Assembly: GCA_046081705.1 (NCBI GenBank)
Contig: JBJTWK010000093.1
Coordinates: 1-5,273 of the forward strand
Direction of reading: 5' to 3'
DNA from: IMCC26256 sp046081705
GTDB taxonomy: Bacteria; Actinomycetota; Acidimicrobiia; IMCC26256
Length of the DNA: 5,273 nt
Of this stretch, positions 1 through 5,273 are shown one piece after another. Under the pieces are notes generated by a model. The model ran no database searches and was not told the origin of the DNA. It saw only the letters and a list, made by a program, of their open reading frames with translations. A program made the position numbers and the translations under genes. The first letter of the stretch is position 1. Each line of letters opens with the position of its first letter.

Positions 1-21
1 CTTCGTGTTTGCTGCGGTCAT
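1..21 (-). CDS. Possible start of a further minus-strand gene (partial, 7 codons)
   Basis: Reading down from base 21 on the minus strand, an ATG opens MTAANTK and runs off the window edge. It lies 91 bases downstream of the medium-chain dehydrogenase stop, on the same strand. The bases just before it (22-34) are unusually A-rich for this DNA on the coding strand, but the only Shine-Dalgarno-like stretch (AAAAGG) sits almost against the ATG, which is poor spacing. Seven codons give no family information. It could equally be a chance ATG in a gap between genes. Confidence 0.3.
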
Positions 22-46
22 GCCTTTTCTTTTGTGGGGTCTGGGG

Positions 47-75
47 GCCTCGGATCACGGCCTTGGGCCCGAGGC
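47..75 (-). terminator. Weak hairpin after the operon, possible terminator without a U tract
   Basis: GCCTCGG at 47-53 pairs with CCGAGGC at 69-75, a 7-bp perfect stem (8 with an inner G-U pair in the minus-strand RNA) closing a 15-base loop. It lies 37 bases past the last stop codon of the minus-strand operon. No U-run follows it in the minus-strand direction (the next bases are C- and A-rich), so it is not a canonical intrinsic terminator. U-less hairpins after operons have been proposed as terminators in actinobacteria. In DNA this GC-rich such a stem can also arise by chance. Confidence 0.3.
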
Positions 76-112
76 TATCCAGCCGCCGCGCGTCGGCCCG
101 GAGGGGCGGCGC

Positions 113-1117
113 TCAGGCCGGGTCGATGCAGACCTTGCCGCAGTCCTTCGAGTCCCGCAGCAGGCCGAGGGCACCATCGAGATCCGTGAGCGGGAAGCGG
201 TGCGTGGTGAGCGCTGCGAGGTCCCGACGCGCCAAGAGGTCGACGGCGTCCTCGAACCGGGGCGGGTACTCCATCGACCCTCGGACCGTGAACTGCTTCA
301 TGAGCAGGGTGAGGAAGCTGGTCGGGATCGGCGCGTAGTGCAGCGCGACCACGGCGAGGCGGCCGCCCGGCGCGCCGCGCTCGATGATCGACGTGAGCAC
401 CGAGGCCACGCCCGTCGCCTCGATGAACGCGGTCGTGGCCGGGGTCGGGCCGAACATGAACGGAGTCGTGCCGTGCAGGTCCGCGAGGGCCGACCACGCG
501 TCATCGGTGGTGGGGTCGACGGCGGCGAGTGCGCCGAGGCCCTCGGCCAGGCCGCGCCGCGTGGCGCTCGGATCGATCGCCACGACCCGCTCGTTGCCGG
601 CGTCGACGAGCGTGGCGATCGCAGCGAGTCCGATCGGCCCGCACCCGAACACGGCGACGCCGTCCTCCGGGGTCGCCTCGACCTGCGCGACCGCGTGCAT
701 CCCGACGCCGAGCGGCTCGGCGAACGCCGCGGCCTCGAGGGAGAGGCCGTCGGGGATCCGGTACACGCCACGGCGGTCGGCCGCCGTGACGAGCAGCAGG
801 GGTGCGAGGCCACCCTCGGGCGCACCGTTGCCGATCCGCCCGAGTTCGTCGGTGCCGGGCCGCACCACGACGCGATCGCCCGCGGTCACGCTGCGCACCT
901 CGGTCCCGGCCACCTCGACCGTGCCCGAGATCTCGTGCCCGAGGCACATGGGCTCCGGCCCGGGGCCGGCGACCCCACCCATCCGGATGTAGGAGAGGTC
1001 GCTGCCACAGATGCCGCAGGCGGCGACGCGCACGATGACGTCGTGGGGACCGGCGATCGGTTCGGGCACCTCGTCGACCCGCACGTCGTCGGGTCCGTGG
1101 ATGCGGGCCTGGAGCAT
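113..1117 (-). CDS. Zinc-type medium-chain alcohol/polyol dehydrogenase (MDR family)
   Basis: This 334-residue protein should be a cytosolic NAD(P)-dependent oxidoreductase that interconverts a secondary alcohol and a ketone. The N-terminal GroES-like domain carries the catalytic-zinc residues C37 (in CGICGSD), H61-E62 (GHE) and E134 (AEPLG), the last as in sorbitol/butanediol/threonine dehydrogenase relatives. The Rossmann domain has GCGPIG at 158-163. D182 at the end of the second strand (VVAID) suggests NAD rather than NADP. The four-cysteine structural-zinc lobe usually near residues 90-115 is absent: that stretch (about 84-112) has no cysteine. Some sorbitol dehydrogenases also lack this site. 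It starts 15 nt after the short-chain dehydrogenase stop, with GGAGG at 1122-1126 placed 4 nt before the ATG. It is the last gene of the apparent operon. The family assignment is firm; the substrate is unknown. Confidence 0.93.
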   Translation of the reverse strand: MLQARIHGPDDVRVDEVPEPIAGPHDVIVRVAACGICGSDLSYIRMGGVAGPGPEPMCLGHEISGTVEVAGTEVRSVTAGDRVVVRPGTDELGRIGNGAPEGGLAPLLLVTAADRRGVYRIPDGLSLEAAAFAEPLGVGMHAVAQVEATPEDGVAVFGCGPIGLAAIATLVDAGNERVVAIDPSATRRGLAEGLGALAAVDPTTDDAWSALADLHGTTPFMFGPTPATTAFIEATGVASVLTSIIERGAPGGRLAVVALHYAPIPTSFLTLLMKQFTVRGSMEYPPRFEDAVDLLARRDLAALTTHRFPLTDLDGALGLLRDSKDCGKVCIDPA

Positions 1118-1132
1118 CGGTCCTCCGGATCG

Positions 1133-1879
1133 TCAGGGGAGCAGGTACCCGCCGTCGACGGCGAGGGTGTGTCCGGTGATGTAGGACGCGGCGTCGCAGG
1201 CGAGGAAGAGCGCGGCGCCCGCGACCTCGTCCGGCGAGCCGAGCCGGCCCATCGGGATGTGGGCCAACTCGGCGTCGAGGAGGGCGGGGATGCCGGCCAT
1301 CGGCGCGGTCATGGGGGTGTCGATCACCCCGGGCGCGATCGCGTTGACGCGGATGCCGTCGCCGACCCAGCGCACGGCCAGGTTGCGGGTGAGGGCGACG
1401 AGGCCGGCCTTGGCCGACGCGTACCCGGGGACGATCGGGACCGCCCGGAACGCCGACATCGACACGACGTTGATGACCGCGGCGCCACCCGGCTGCGTGC
1501 TCGCGGCCAGGAGGTCGTGGCAGGCGACGCTCATCCGCATCGGGCCCGCGAGGTTGAGGGCGAGTGCCGATTCGAACCCCGCGGGATCCCACTCGTCGCG
1601 ACCCCCGGCGAAGACCGCGCCGGCGTTGTTGACCAGCACATCGAGGCGATCGAGCCCGACGACCACGCGGTCGACGGCCCCGGGGTCCGCGAGATCGAGC
1701 GCGTGGTACGTGAACCGGTCCAATGCGACCTCGTAGTCGGCGGGGTCGGGCCGCGTCCCGGTGATCGTCACGGACGCGCCGGCGTCGGCGAAGGCGGTGG
1801 CGATCGCGAGGCCGATGCCGGAGGTCCCGCCGGTCACGAGGACGGCCGTGCCCGTGAGATCGAAGGTCACGCCGTTCAC
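1133..1879 (-). CDS. Short-chain dehydrogenase/reductase (classical SDR, SDR-type oxidoreductase)
   Basis: This 248-residue classical SDR is full length for the family and likely a soluble tetramer oxidising or reducing an alcohol/ketone pair. It shows the dinucleotide motif TGGTSGIG at 16-23, NNAG at 84-87, N109, the catalytic S140, Y153 and K157 (YASAK), the RVNAIAPG segment at 177-184 and a C-terminal VDGGY. R43 after the second strand (TGTRPD), with no acidic residue at the usual NAD-specifying place, hints at NADP(H), but this is tentative. The chosen start is GTG at 1879. It overlaps the upstream stop as GTGA and has GGGAGG six bases before it. The longer open frame reaching 2329 only reads through the preceding gene in another frame and has arginine-rich shadow composition. 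As the third gene of the operon it probably acts on the same substrate as its neighbours. Residues resemble 3-ketoacyl reductase and hydroxysteroid dehydrogenase types, but sequence alone does not decide between them. Confidence 0.94.
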   Translation of the reverse strand: MNGVTFDLTGTAVLVTGGTSGIGLAIATAFADAGASVTITGTRPDPADYEVALDRFTYHALDLADPGAVDRVVVGLDRLDVLVNNAGAVFAGGRDEWDPAGFESALALNLAGPMRMSVACHDLLAASTQPGGAAVINVVSMSAFRAVPIVPGYASAKAGLVALTRNLAVRWVGDGIRVNAIAPGVIDTPMTAPMAGIPALLDAELAHIPMGRLGSPDEVAGAALFLACDAASYITGHTLAVDGGYLLP

Positions 1880-3123
1880 GGTGTGCCTCCCAGTTTCGTG
1901 ATCGATCGGCGCAGCCACGCCGCCTCCCAGAAGTTGCGGCTGCCACCGAGCAGTGCGCCGTGCGCATCGATCGCCACTCGTCGGGCCGCCGTGTGGTCGG
2001 GGACCGCGGTGAGGACGAGGTCGGTGAGGTGGATCGCCTCCACCGGTCGACCCGCGGCGAGGTGGTCGGCCGCCGCAGCGGCGAGGGCATCGGCACCGGC
2101 CGCGCGCACGATGTCGGGCGCGACCGCGGCCGCCGGCACCCCGTAGAGCTCCGTCGTGGACCGGTGGTGGAACCACCCCGCGTAGTGCTCCCAGATCGCG
2201 CGCACGTTCCACGCCGTCCGCCCGTACCCCTCGCCGACGTCGAGGTGGCTCGGGGTCGTGATCTCGCGCATGAGGGTGTGCACGTCGCGGCCCTCGTTCA
2301 TGCCGTCGACCGTGCGATCGTGCACCCACGCCATCGCGTCGCGCATCGCGATGATCTCCTCGGCGATGCGATCCTCACCGTCGATCGGATCGAAGTGGCC
2401 CGTGACGAGTCGGGCGGGCGCGAGCGCGAGCACCCGCTCGAGCGACGCGATGTAGTCCAGGGCGTCGCGGTACCGGTCGCCGCGGATCGTGACGAGGTTG
2501 GGCACGTGGCCGAACAGCGGGCCGAACATGTTGCCGGTGAACGCAGTGCGGTCCTCGGGGGACCAGATGACCATGGAGTCGGTGGTCTCGCCCCCGGGCA
2601 CCGAGATCAGCGTGAGCCGGCGACCGCCGATCTCGAGGTCCACGGTGTCGGTGAACGTCCGCGTCGGCTCCGGGCGGGACTGGGCCACCGCGCCGGTGCC
2701 GAGGGAGCGGGCGTGCTCCATGGCCGCGACGATCGCGTCGATCCATGCGAACGCCGCGTTCCGGGACCGGAACGTCTCGAGCCGTTCGTTGTCGGCCCGC
2801 CAGATCGCGTAGTCCGCGTGCATCACGACCTCGGTGGCTGCGTCACGGAACGTGTCGACCCCGCCGACGTGGTCGTAGTGGCCCTGCGTGAGCAGGATGG
2901 TGTGGGTCGGACCCGGAGCCACGGCGTCGTAGGCCCGTCGGTGCAGCGGACCCTCGAACCCCATGCCGGTGTTCACGACGATCCGGCCCGCATCGGTGGT
3001 GAGGAGGTAGGAGTTCGACAGGCCGCTCGACATCCACACGCCGTCGGCGATCGGACGGGCGGGAGAGCCGTCGGCCGGGGCCATGGCGTCGGCACCGGGA
3101 CGCTCGCGGTGGATGCCCGGCAT
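1876..3123 (-). CDS. Metallo-beta-lactamase-fold hydrolase with alkylsulfatase dimerisation domain
   Basis: This 415-residue protein has an MBL-fold domain at about 22-250, then a helical alkylsulfatase-type dimerisation domain at about 255-410. The latter shows a WVHDRT..GMNEG start, ..AWNVRAIWEHYAGWF at 305-318 and a C-terminal RNFWEAAWLRRS segment, all like SdsA1-type alkylsulfatases. The MBL metal motif reads TQGHYDHVGG (79-88). Q80 stands where the first histidine of HxHxDH is expected, while H82, D84 and H85 remain. Other likely site residues are E179 and D182 (PGGETTDSM), H206-N209 followed by R214 (HVPNLVTIRG) and H243 (TGHFDP). Full alkylsulfatases are about 620-660 residues and end in an SCP2-like lipid-binding domain, which is missing here. 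No signal peptide or membrane segment is seen, so it is probably cytosolic. ATG 3123 shares one base with the sulfotransferase stop (TGATG) and has GGAGG seven bases upstream. Hydrolysis of a sulfate or other ester is plausible but unproven. Confidence 0.88.
   Translation of the reverse strand: MPGIHRERPGADAMAPADGSPARPIADGVWMSSGLSNSYLLTTDAGRIVVNTGMGFEGPLHRRAYDAVAPGPTHTILLTQGHYDHVGGVDTFRDAATEVVMHADYAIWRADNERLETFRSRNAAFAWIDAIVAAMEHARSLGTGAVAQSRPEPTRTFTDTVDLEIGGRRLTLISVPGGETTDSMVIWSPEDRTAFTGNMFGPLFGHVPNLVTIRGDRYRDALDYIASLERVLALAPARLVTGHFDPIDGEDRIAEEIIAMRDAMAWVHDRTVDGMNEGRDVHTLMREITTPSHLDVGEGYGRTAWNVRAIWEHYAGWFHHRSTTELYGVPAAAVAPDIVRAAGADALAAAAADHLAAGRPVEAIHLTDLVLTAVPDHTAARRVAIDAHGALLGGSRNFWEAAWLRRSITKLGGTP
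1886..1891 (-). promoter_or_regulatory. Shine-Dalgarno site of the short-chain dehydrogenase
   Basis: GGGAGG on the minus strand lies six bases before GTG 1879 and inside the last codons of the preceding hydrolase gene. It fixes the GTG as the start and marks a 4-nt GTGA stop/start overlap, so translation of the two genes is probably coupled. Confidence 0.75.
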
Positions 3124-4376
3124 CAGTCGACCTCCGCACGGATCTGGGGGAACGCGTCGTAGTAGAAGGCGAAGCGGTCACGGAGTCCGATCGGGTCGAG
3201 CCCGAAGTCCGTGCGCAGGTCGTACACGATGCGGCCGTCCTTCCCTCGGGGGTTGCCGTCGAGGTACGCGGTGAGGCGGCCCCGGACCTCGTCGGTGACC
3301 TCGAGGCCGGCGGTGGTCAGGATCCGTTCCGCCATCGCGAGGTCGTCCCGCATGAACTCGTGGAACTCGACGTCGACCCGCTGCGCGCTCGGGATCAGGT
3401 GCGCGTCGCGCACGGCGGCGCGCAGCAGTCGCTCGATGCGGTCGACCCAGTAGGTGGCGAGACCGTCGGCGTCGATCTCCACCCGGCGGTTGCGGTCGCC
3501 GTAGGCGAGCATCGTGATGGCCGACTGCAGCACCGCCACCGGGTCGCGCAGCGTGAACGCGATCGTGGCGCCCGGGAACGTCTCCATGAGTGGACCGATC
3601 CACTCGAGGTGCTGCGGGGTCTTGAGGACCCAGCGCCGCGGCCCCCGGAGGAACGACAGCACCTGCAGCTCCCGTCGCAGGAACGCGTAGTGCCGGCGCT
3701 GGTCGAGCCCGAGGTAGTGGTCCCGCCACGCGGGGATCCGCGCGTGCCACTCGATCGAGTAGCCGCAGAGATCGAGGTCGATGAGCTCGCAGTCCTCCTC
3801 GATCGACCACGGCGGCCGGTCATGCATGAGGGCCGTGAGTGGCGACACCCGCTTGGTCGCCTCCCACTGCCGCAAGGACCGCCGGTACCGCGGGTCGACG
3901 CCGTCGGACCCCGGGCCGTCGCCGACCACCGGGATCGGTTCGGCCACCTCCCACCAGGGCATCGAGCGCAGCCGGCGATCGGTCGCCAGCAGGTTCACGA
4001 GGTGGGTCGTGCCCGATCGGGGCAGACCCACCACGATGATCGGAGGCTCGAGGTCGACCTCGAGGCTCTCCGGGTACCGACGCGTGAAGTCCTCGAAGCG
4101 GAGGCGGGCGCGCAGGAGACCGAGCAGGCGCTCGCGGATGATCCATCGCCCCAGCCCGGTGAGGCCGGTGTCGGCGTCCACGGCCGCCGTCATGACCCGG
4201 AGCCGATCGAGGAGGGTCGGATCGCCGAGGTCGTCCAGTCCGGTGTCGCGTCGGGCGCGGTCGACCAGGGCGTCGGGGTCGAGGTCGGCCTCCATGGCGC
4301 GGGCCATGTCGTGGAACGCCTGCTCGTCGGGATCGCGCCGAGGCTCGCGCAGATCGGCGATGCGAACCTCGCGCAC
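3123..4376 (-). CDS. PAPS-dependent sulfotransferase (Sulfotransfer_3-type)
   Basis: This 417-residue protein is predicted to transfer sulfate from PAPS to a hydroxyl of a small molecule or lipid in the cytosol. The 5'-phosphosulfate-binding loop is PPIIVVGLPRSGTT at 111-124, with the core GLPRSGTT at 117-124. The 3'-phosphate region has KTPQH at 252-256, R277-D278-P279 and S285, in the usual order and spacing of bacterial and mycobacterial sulfotransferases. A helical N-terminal section of about 105 residues precedes the P-loop. GTG 4376 is chosen because a GGGGGAAGG run lies just upstream and the protein looks normal from there. The same frame stays open to 4772, but that extension lies over the divergent oxygenase gene and is rich in Ala, Ser and Arg, as expected of an antisense shadow. 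In-frame ATG codons lie further in (near residue 24), so the true start could be slightly shorter. It is the first gene of the operon and its stop overlaps the hydrolase start. The acceptor is unknown. Confidence 0.92.
   Translation of the reverse strand: MREVRIADLREPRRDPDEQAFHDMARAMEADLDPDALVDRARRDTGLDDLGDPTLLDRLRVMTAAVDADTGLTGLGRWIIRERLLGLLRARLRFEDFTRRYPESLEVDLEPPIIVVGLPRSGTTHLVNLLATDRRLRSMPWWEVAEPIPVVGDGPGSDGVDPRYRRSLRQWEATKRVSPLTALMHDRPPWSIEEDCELIDLDLCGYSIEWHARIPAWRDHYLGLDQRRHYAFLRRELQVLSFLRGPRRWVLKTPQHLEWIGPLMETFPGATIAFTLRDPVAVLQSAITMLAYGDRNRRVEIDADGLATYWVDRIERLLRAAVRDAHLIPSAQRVDVEFHEFMRDDLAMAERILTTAGLEVTDEVRGRLTAYLDGNPRGKDGRIVYDLRTDFGLDPIGLRDRFAFYYDAFPQIRAEVD
3131..3135 (-). promoter_or_regulatory. 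Shine-Dalgarno site of the MBL-fold hydrolase
   Basis: GGAGG on the minus strand lies seven bases before ATG 3123, within the final codons of the sulfotransferase gene. It decides the hydrolase start against the in-frame ATG at residue 14 and supports translational coupling through the TGATG junction. Confidence 0.75.
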
Positions 4377-4380
4377 TGGC

Positions 4381-4389
4381 CCTTCCCCC
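4381..4389 (-). promoter_or_regulatory. Shine-Dalgarno-like purine run of the sulfotransferase
   Basis: The minus-strand sequence GGGGGAAGG ends four bases before GTG 4376; its GGGGGA part is seven bases away. It favours this GTG over the far longer open frame that overlaps the divergent gene. Confidence 0.5.
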
Positions 4390-4408
4390 GGTTCGGACGC
4401 AGCGGATA

Positions 4409-4461
4409 CGACGGCGCCCACTATTGCCGATGCTCGAGCCGCACCGCTACCGTCGGCGCCC
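4409..4461. repeat. Pair of 11-bp direct repeats flanking a palindrome
   Basis: CGACGGCGCCC at 4409-4419 and CGTCGGCGCCC at 4451-4461 match at 10 of 11 bases and lie 42 bp apart, close to four helical turns. An 8-bp palindrome, GCTCGAGC (4432-4439), sits almost exactly midway. The second copy ends at the base before the oxygenase GTG. This could be an operator for a regulator of both divergent units, but short GC-only repeats occur by chance in such DNA. Confidence 0.3.
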
Positions 4462-5273
4462 GTGGCGCATCTCCCCGGTCTCGCTCGTCGTGCGGTCACC
4501 GACGACGAGGTCGCGGCCTTCGATCGCGACGGCTTCGTCGTCCTGCGGGAGATCCTCGATCCGGCCGCGGTCCTCGCGATGGCGGCACCGGTCGACCGGG
4601 CGCTCGGCGCGCCGGAGACGGCCGACGTGGGCGCGTTCGCCGGCCTCGGCGAGCAACCGGCCTTCCGGGCCGGGGTGGACCACTGGCGGGCCGATCCCGC
4701 CTTCGCCGCCTTCTCGCTCGACCCGGCGCTCGGCGGCGTCGCGGCGCGCCTGCTGGCCAGCGACGCCGTCAACCTCTACGAGGACAGCATCCTCGTGAAG
4801 GAGCCCGGCGCACCGTTCCGCACCGAGTTCCACACCGACGCGGCGTACTTCCACATCGCCGGTGAGCAGGCCTGCACCCTCTGGATCCCGCTCGACGATG
4901 TCGACGCCATGAGCGGCGCGCTCGAGTACGTGCGCGGATCCCACCGCTGGGACCGGGAGTTCCAGCCCAACCTCTTCACGGTGCGCGACGCCATCCCGGG
5001 CACGGAGGGCGAGCCGGTCCCCGACGTCCACGGCGACACCGCGCTCCGGGATCTCGTGGTCGGCTCCGAGCTCGGTCCCGGCGACGTGGCCGTGCACCAC
5101 TACCGCACGATCCACGGCTCGCCCGCGAACACCCACGCCACCCGCCGCCGCCGGGCGATCTCCCTGCGGTACTGCGGCGATGACGTGCGGTACCGGTTCC
5201 GGCCCGGCATGCCGGTGCGCCGCACCCAGCGGGGTCACGTCGACGGTGACCCGCTCGACCCGCTCGACTGCCC
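4462..5273 (+). CDS. Phytanoyl-CoA dioxygenase (PhyH) family Fe(II)/2-oxoglutarate oxygenase, 3' end cut off
   Basis: The frame is open from GTG 4462 to the window end, giving 270 whole codons and no stop. The family is non-haem iron oxygenases that couple 2-oxoglutarate decarboxylation to substrate hydroxylation in the cytosol. The iron-binding facial triad is visible as H124 and D126 (EFHTDAAYF) and H218 (TIHGSP). The arginine run at 228-231 lies at the expected distance (about 11 residues past the distal His) for binding 2-oxoglutarate. The N-terminus has the typical TDDEVAAFDRDGFVVL opening, and SGALEYVRGSHRW (151-163) is also typical of PhyH proteins. Family members are about 250-300 residues, so only the last few tens of residues are likely missing. 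No clear Shine-Dalgarno precedes the GTG; no better in-frame start is seen, so it may be leaderless or start slightly elsewhere. It is divergent from the sulfotransferase operon. The substrate is unknown; phytanoyl-CoA itself should not be assumed. Confidence 0.9.
   Translation, partial: MAHLPGLARRAVTDDEVAAFDRDGFVVLREILDPAAVLAMAAPVDRALGAPETADVGAFAGLGEQPAFRAGVDHWRADPAFAAFSLDPALGGVAARLLASDAVNLYEDSILVKEPGAPFRTEFHTDAAYFHIAGEQACTLWIPLDDVDAMSGALEYVRGSHRWDREFQPNLFTVRDAIPGTEGEPVPDVHGDTALRDLVVGSELGPGDVAVHHYRTIHGSPANTHATRRRRAISLRYCGDDVRYRFRPGMPVRRTQRGHVDGDPLDPLDC

Larger units (their letters stand above)
4377..4461. promoter_or_regulatory. Divergent intergenic region between operon and oxygenase gene
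   Basis: These 85 bases separate the GTG starts of two divergent genes, so they must hold promoters for both directions or a promoter within one gene's 5' end. They contain the only A/T-enriched patches nearby (around 4405-4409 and 4420-4426), but no -10/-35 pair could be assigned with confidence on either strand. The shared control region makes co-regulation of the oxygenase and the four-gene operon plausible. Confidence 0.45.

Noticed and set aside
82..110. A second hairpin (GCCGCC with GGCGGC) just after the MDR stop
   Set aside because: Only six base pairs with a 17-base loop and no U tract. This is too weak to call in DNA of this composition.
5..2146. A 713-codon open frame on the plus strand
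   Set aside because: It lies antisense to three well-supported genes (MDR, SDR, hydrolase C-terminus). Its product is dominated by Arg, Gly, Asp, Glu and Ala with no recognisable domain. Long antisense frames are expected when third codon positions are nearly all G or C.
1880..2329. N-terminal extension of the short-chain dehydrogenase by 150 residues
   Set aside because: It reads an alternative frame of the hydrolase gene and is Arg/Gly/Pro-rich. Classical SDRs are about 250 residues, and GTG 1879 has a GGGAGG site.
1960..3162. A 400-codon plus-strand open frame opposite the hydrolase
   Set aside because: Low-complexity Arg/Val/Asp/Gly-rich product, fully antisense to a gene with clear motifs and a good ribosome site.
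4377..4772. N-terminal extension of the sulfotransferase by 132 residues
   Set aside because: It would overlap the first 311 bases of the divergent oxygenase gene, is Ala/Ser/Arg-rich without a domain, and a GTG with a purine-rich site lies at 4376.
4424..4798. A 124-codon plus-strand frame starting at an ATG upstream of the oxygenase
   Set aside because: It is out of frame with the PhyH protein, Arg/Ser-rich, and has no family motif.
3360..4865. A 501-codon plus-strand open frame opposite the sulfotransferase and running into the oxygenase gene
   Set aside because: It is antisense to the sulfotransferase and out of frame with the PhyH protein. Its composition changes abruptly where it crosses from one gene shadow to the other.
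4447..5238. A 263-codon minus-strand frame opposite the oxygenase
   Set aside because: It is antisense to a protein with an intact iron-binding triad and has a Val/Arg/Gly/Glu-rich shadow composition.

Overview
This window is very GC-rich (third codon positions almost all G or C) and uses GTG starts, 1-4 nt stop/start overlaps and purine-rich Shine-Dalgarno sites. This suggests a high-GC Gram-positive bacterium in the actinobacterial sphere. A mycobacterial-type or Acidimicrobiia-like genome would fit, but nothing here fixes the genus. No rRNA, tRNA, CRISPR array, insertion sequence or phage gene was seen.

Layout, right to left: four minus-strand genes form a tight unit that is very likely one operon. 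They are a PAPS-dependent sulfotransferase (4376 down to 3123), a metallo-beta-lactamase-fold protein of the alkylsulfatase type with a dimerisation domain (3123 to 1876), a classical short-chain dehydrogenase (1879 to 1133) and a zinc-type medium-chain dehydrogenase (1117 to 113). The junctions are a TGATG 1-nt overlap, a GTGA 4-nt overlap and a 15-nt gap, each with a Shine-Dalgarno sequence in front of the downstream start. Divergent from this unit, across an 85-bp intergenic region, a plus-strand phytanoyl-CoA-dioxygenase-family Fe(II)/2-oxoglutarate oxygenase starts at GTG 4462 and runs off the right edge. Bases 1-112 hold two weak hairpins and possibly the first seven codons of another minus-strand gene.

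How the genes may work together (inference): the oxygenase could hydroxylate a lipid-like or terpenoid/steroid-like substrate. The two dehydrogenases could oxidise or interconvert the alcohol. The sulfotransferase could add sulfate to a hydroxyl, and the sulfatase-like hydrolase could act on the sulfate ester or a related ester. The most notable point is the translationally coupled pair of a sulfotransferase and a sulfatase-fold protein whose metal motif has lost its first histidine (TQGHYDH instead of THxHxDH) and which lacks the C-terminal SCP2-like domain of full alkylsulfatases. Every family here is known. Any novelty lies in the combination and in the altered hydrolase site, and the substrate cannot be read from sequence.
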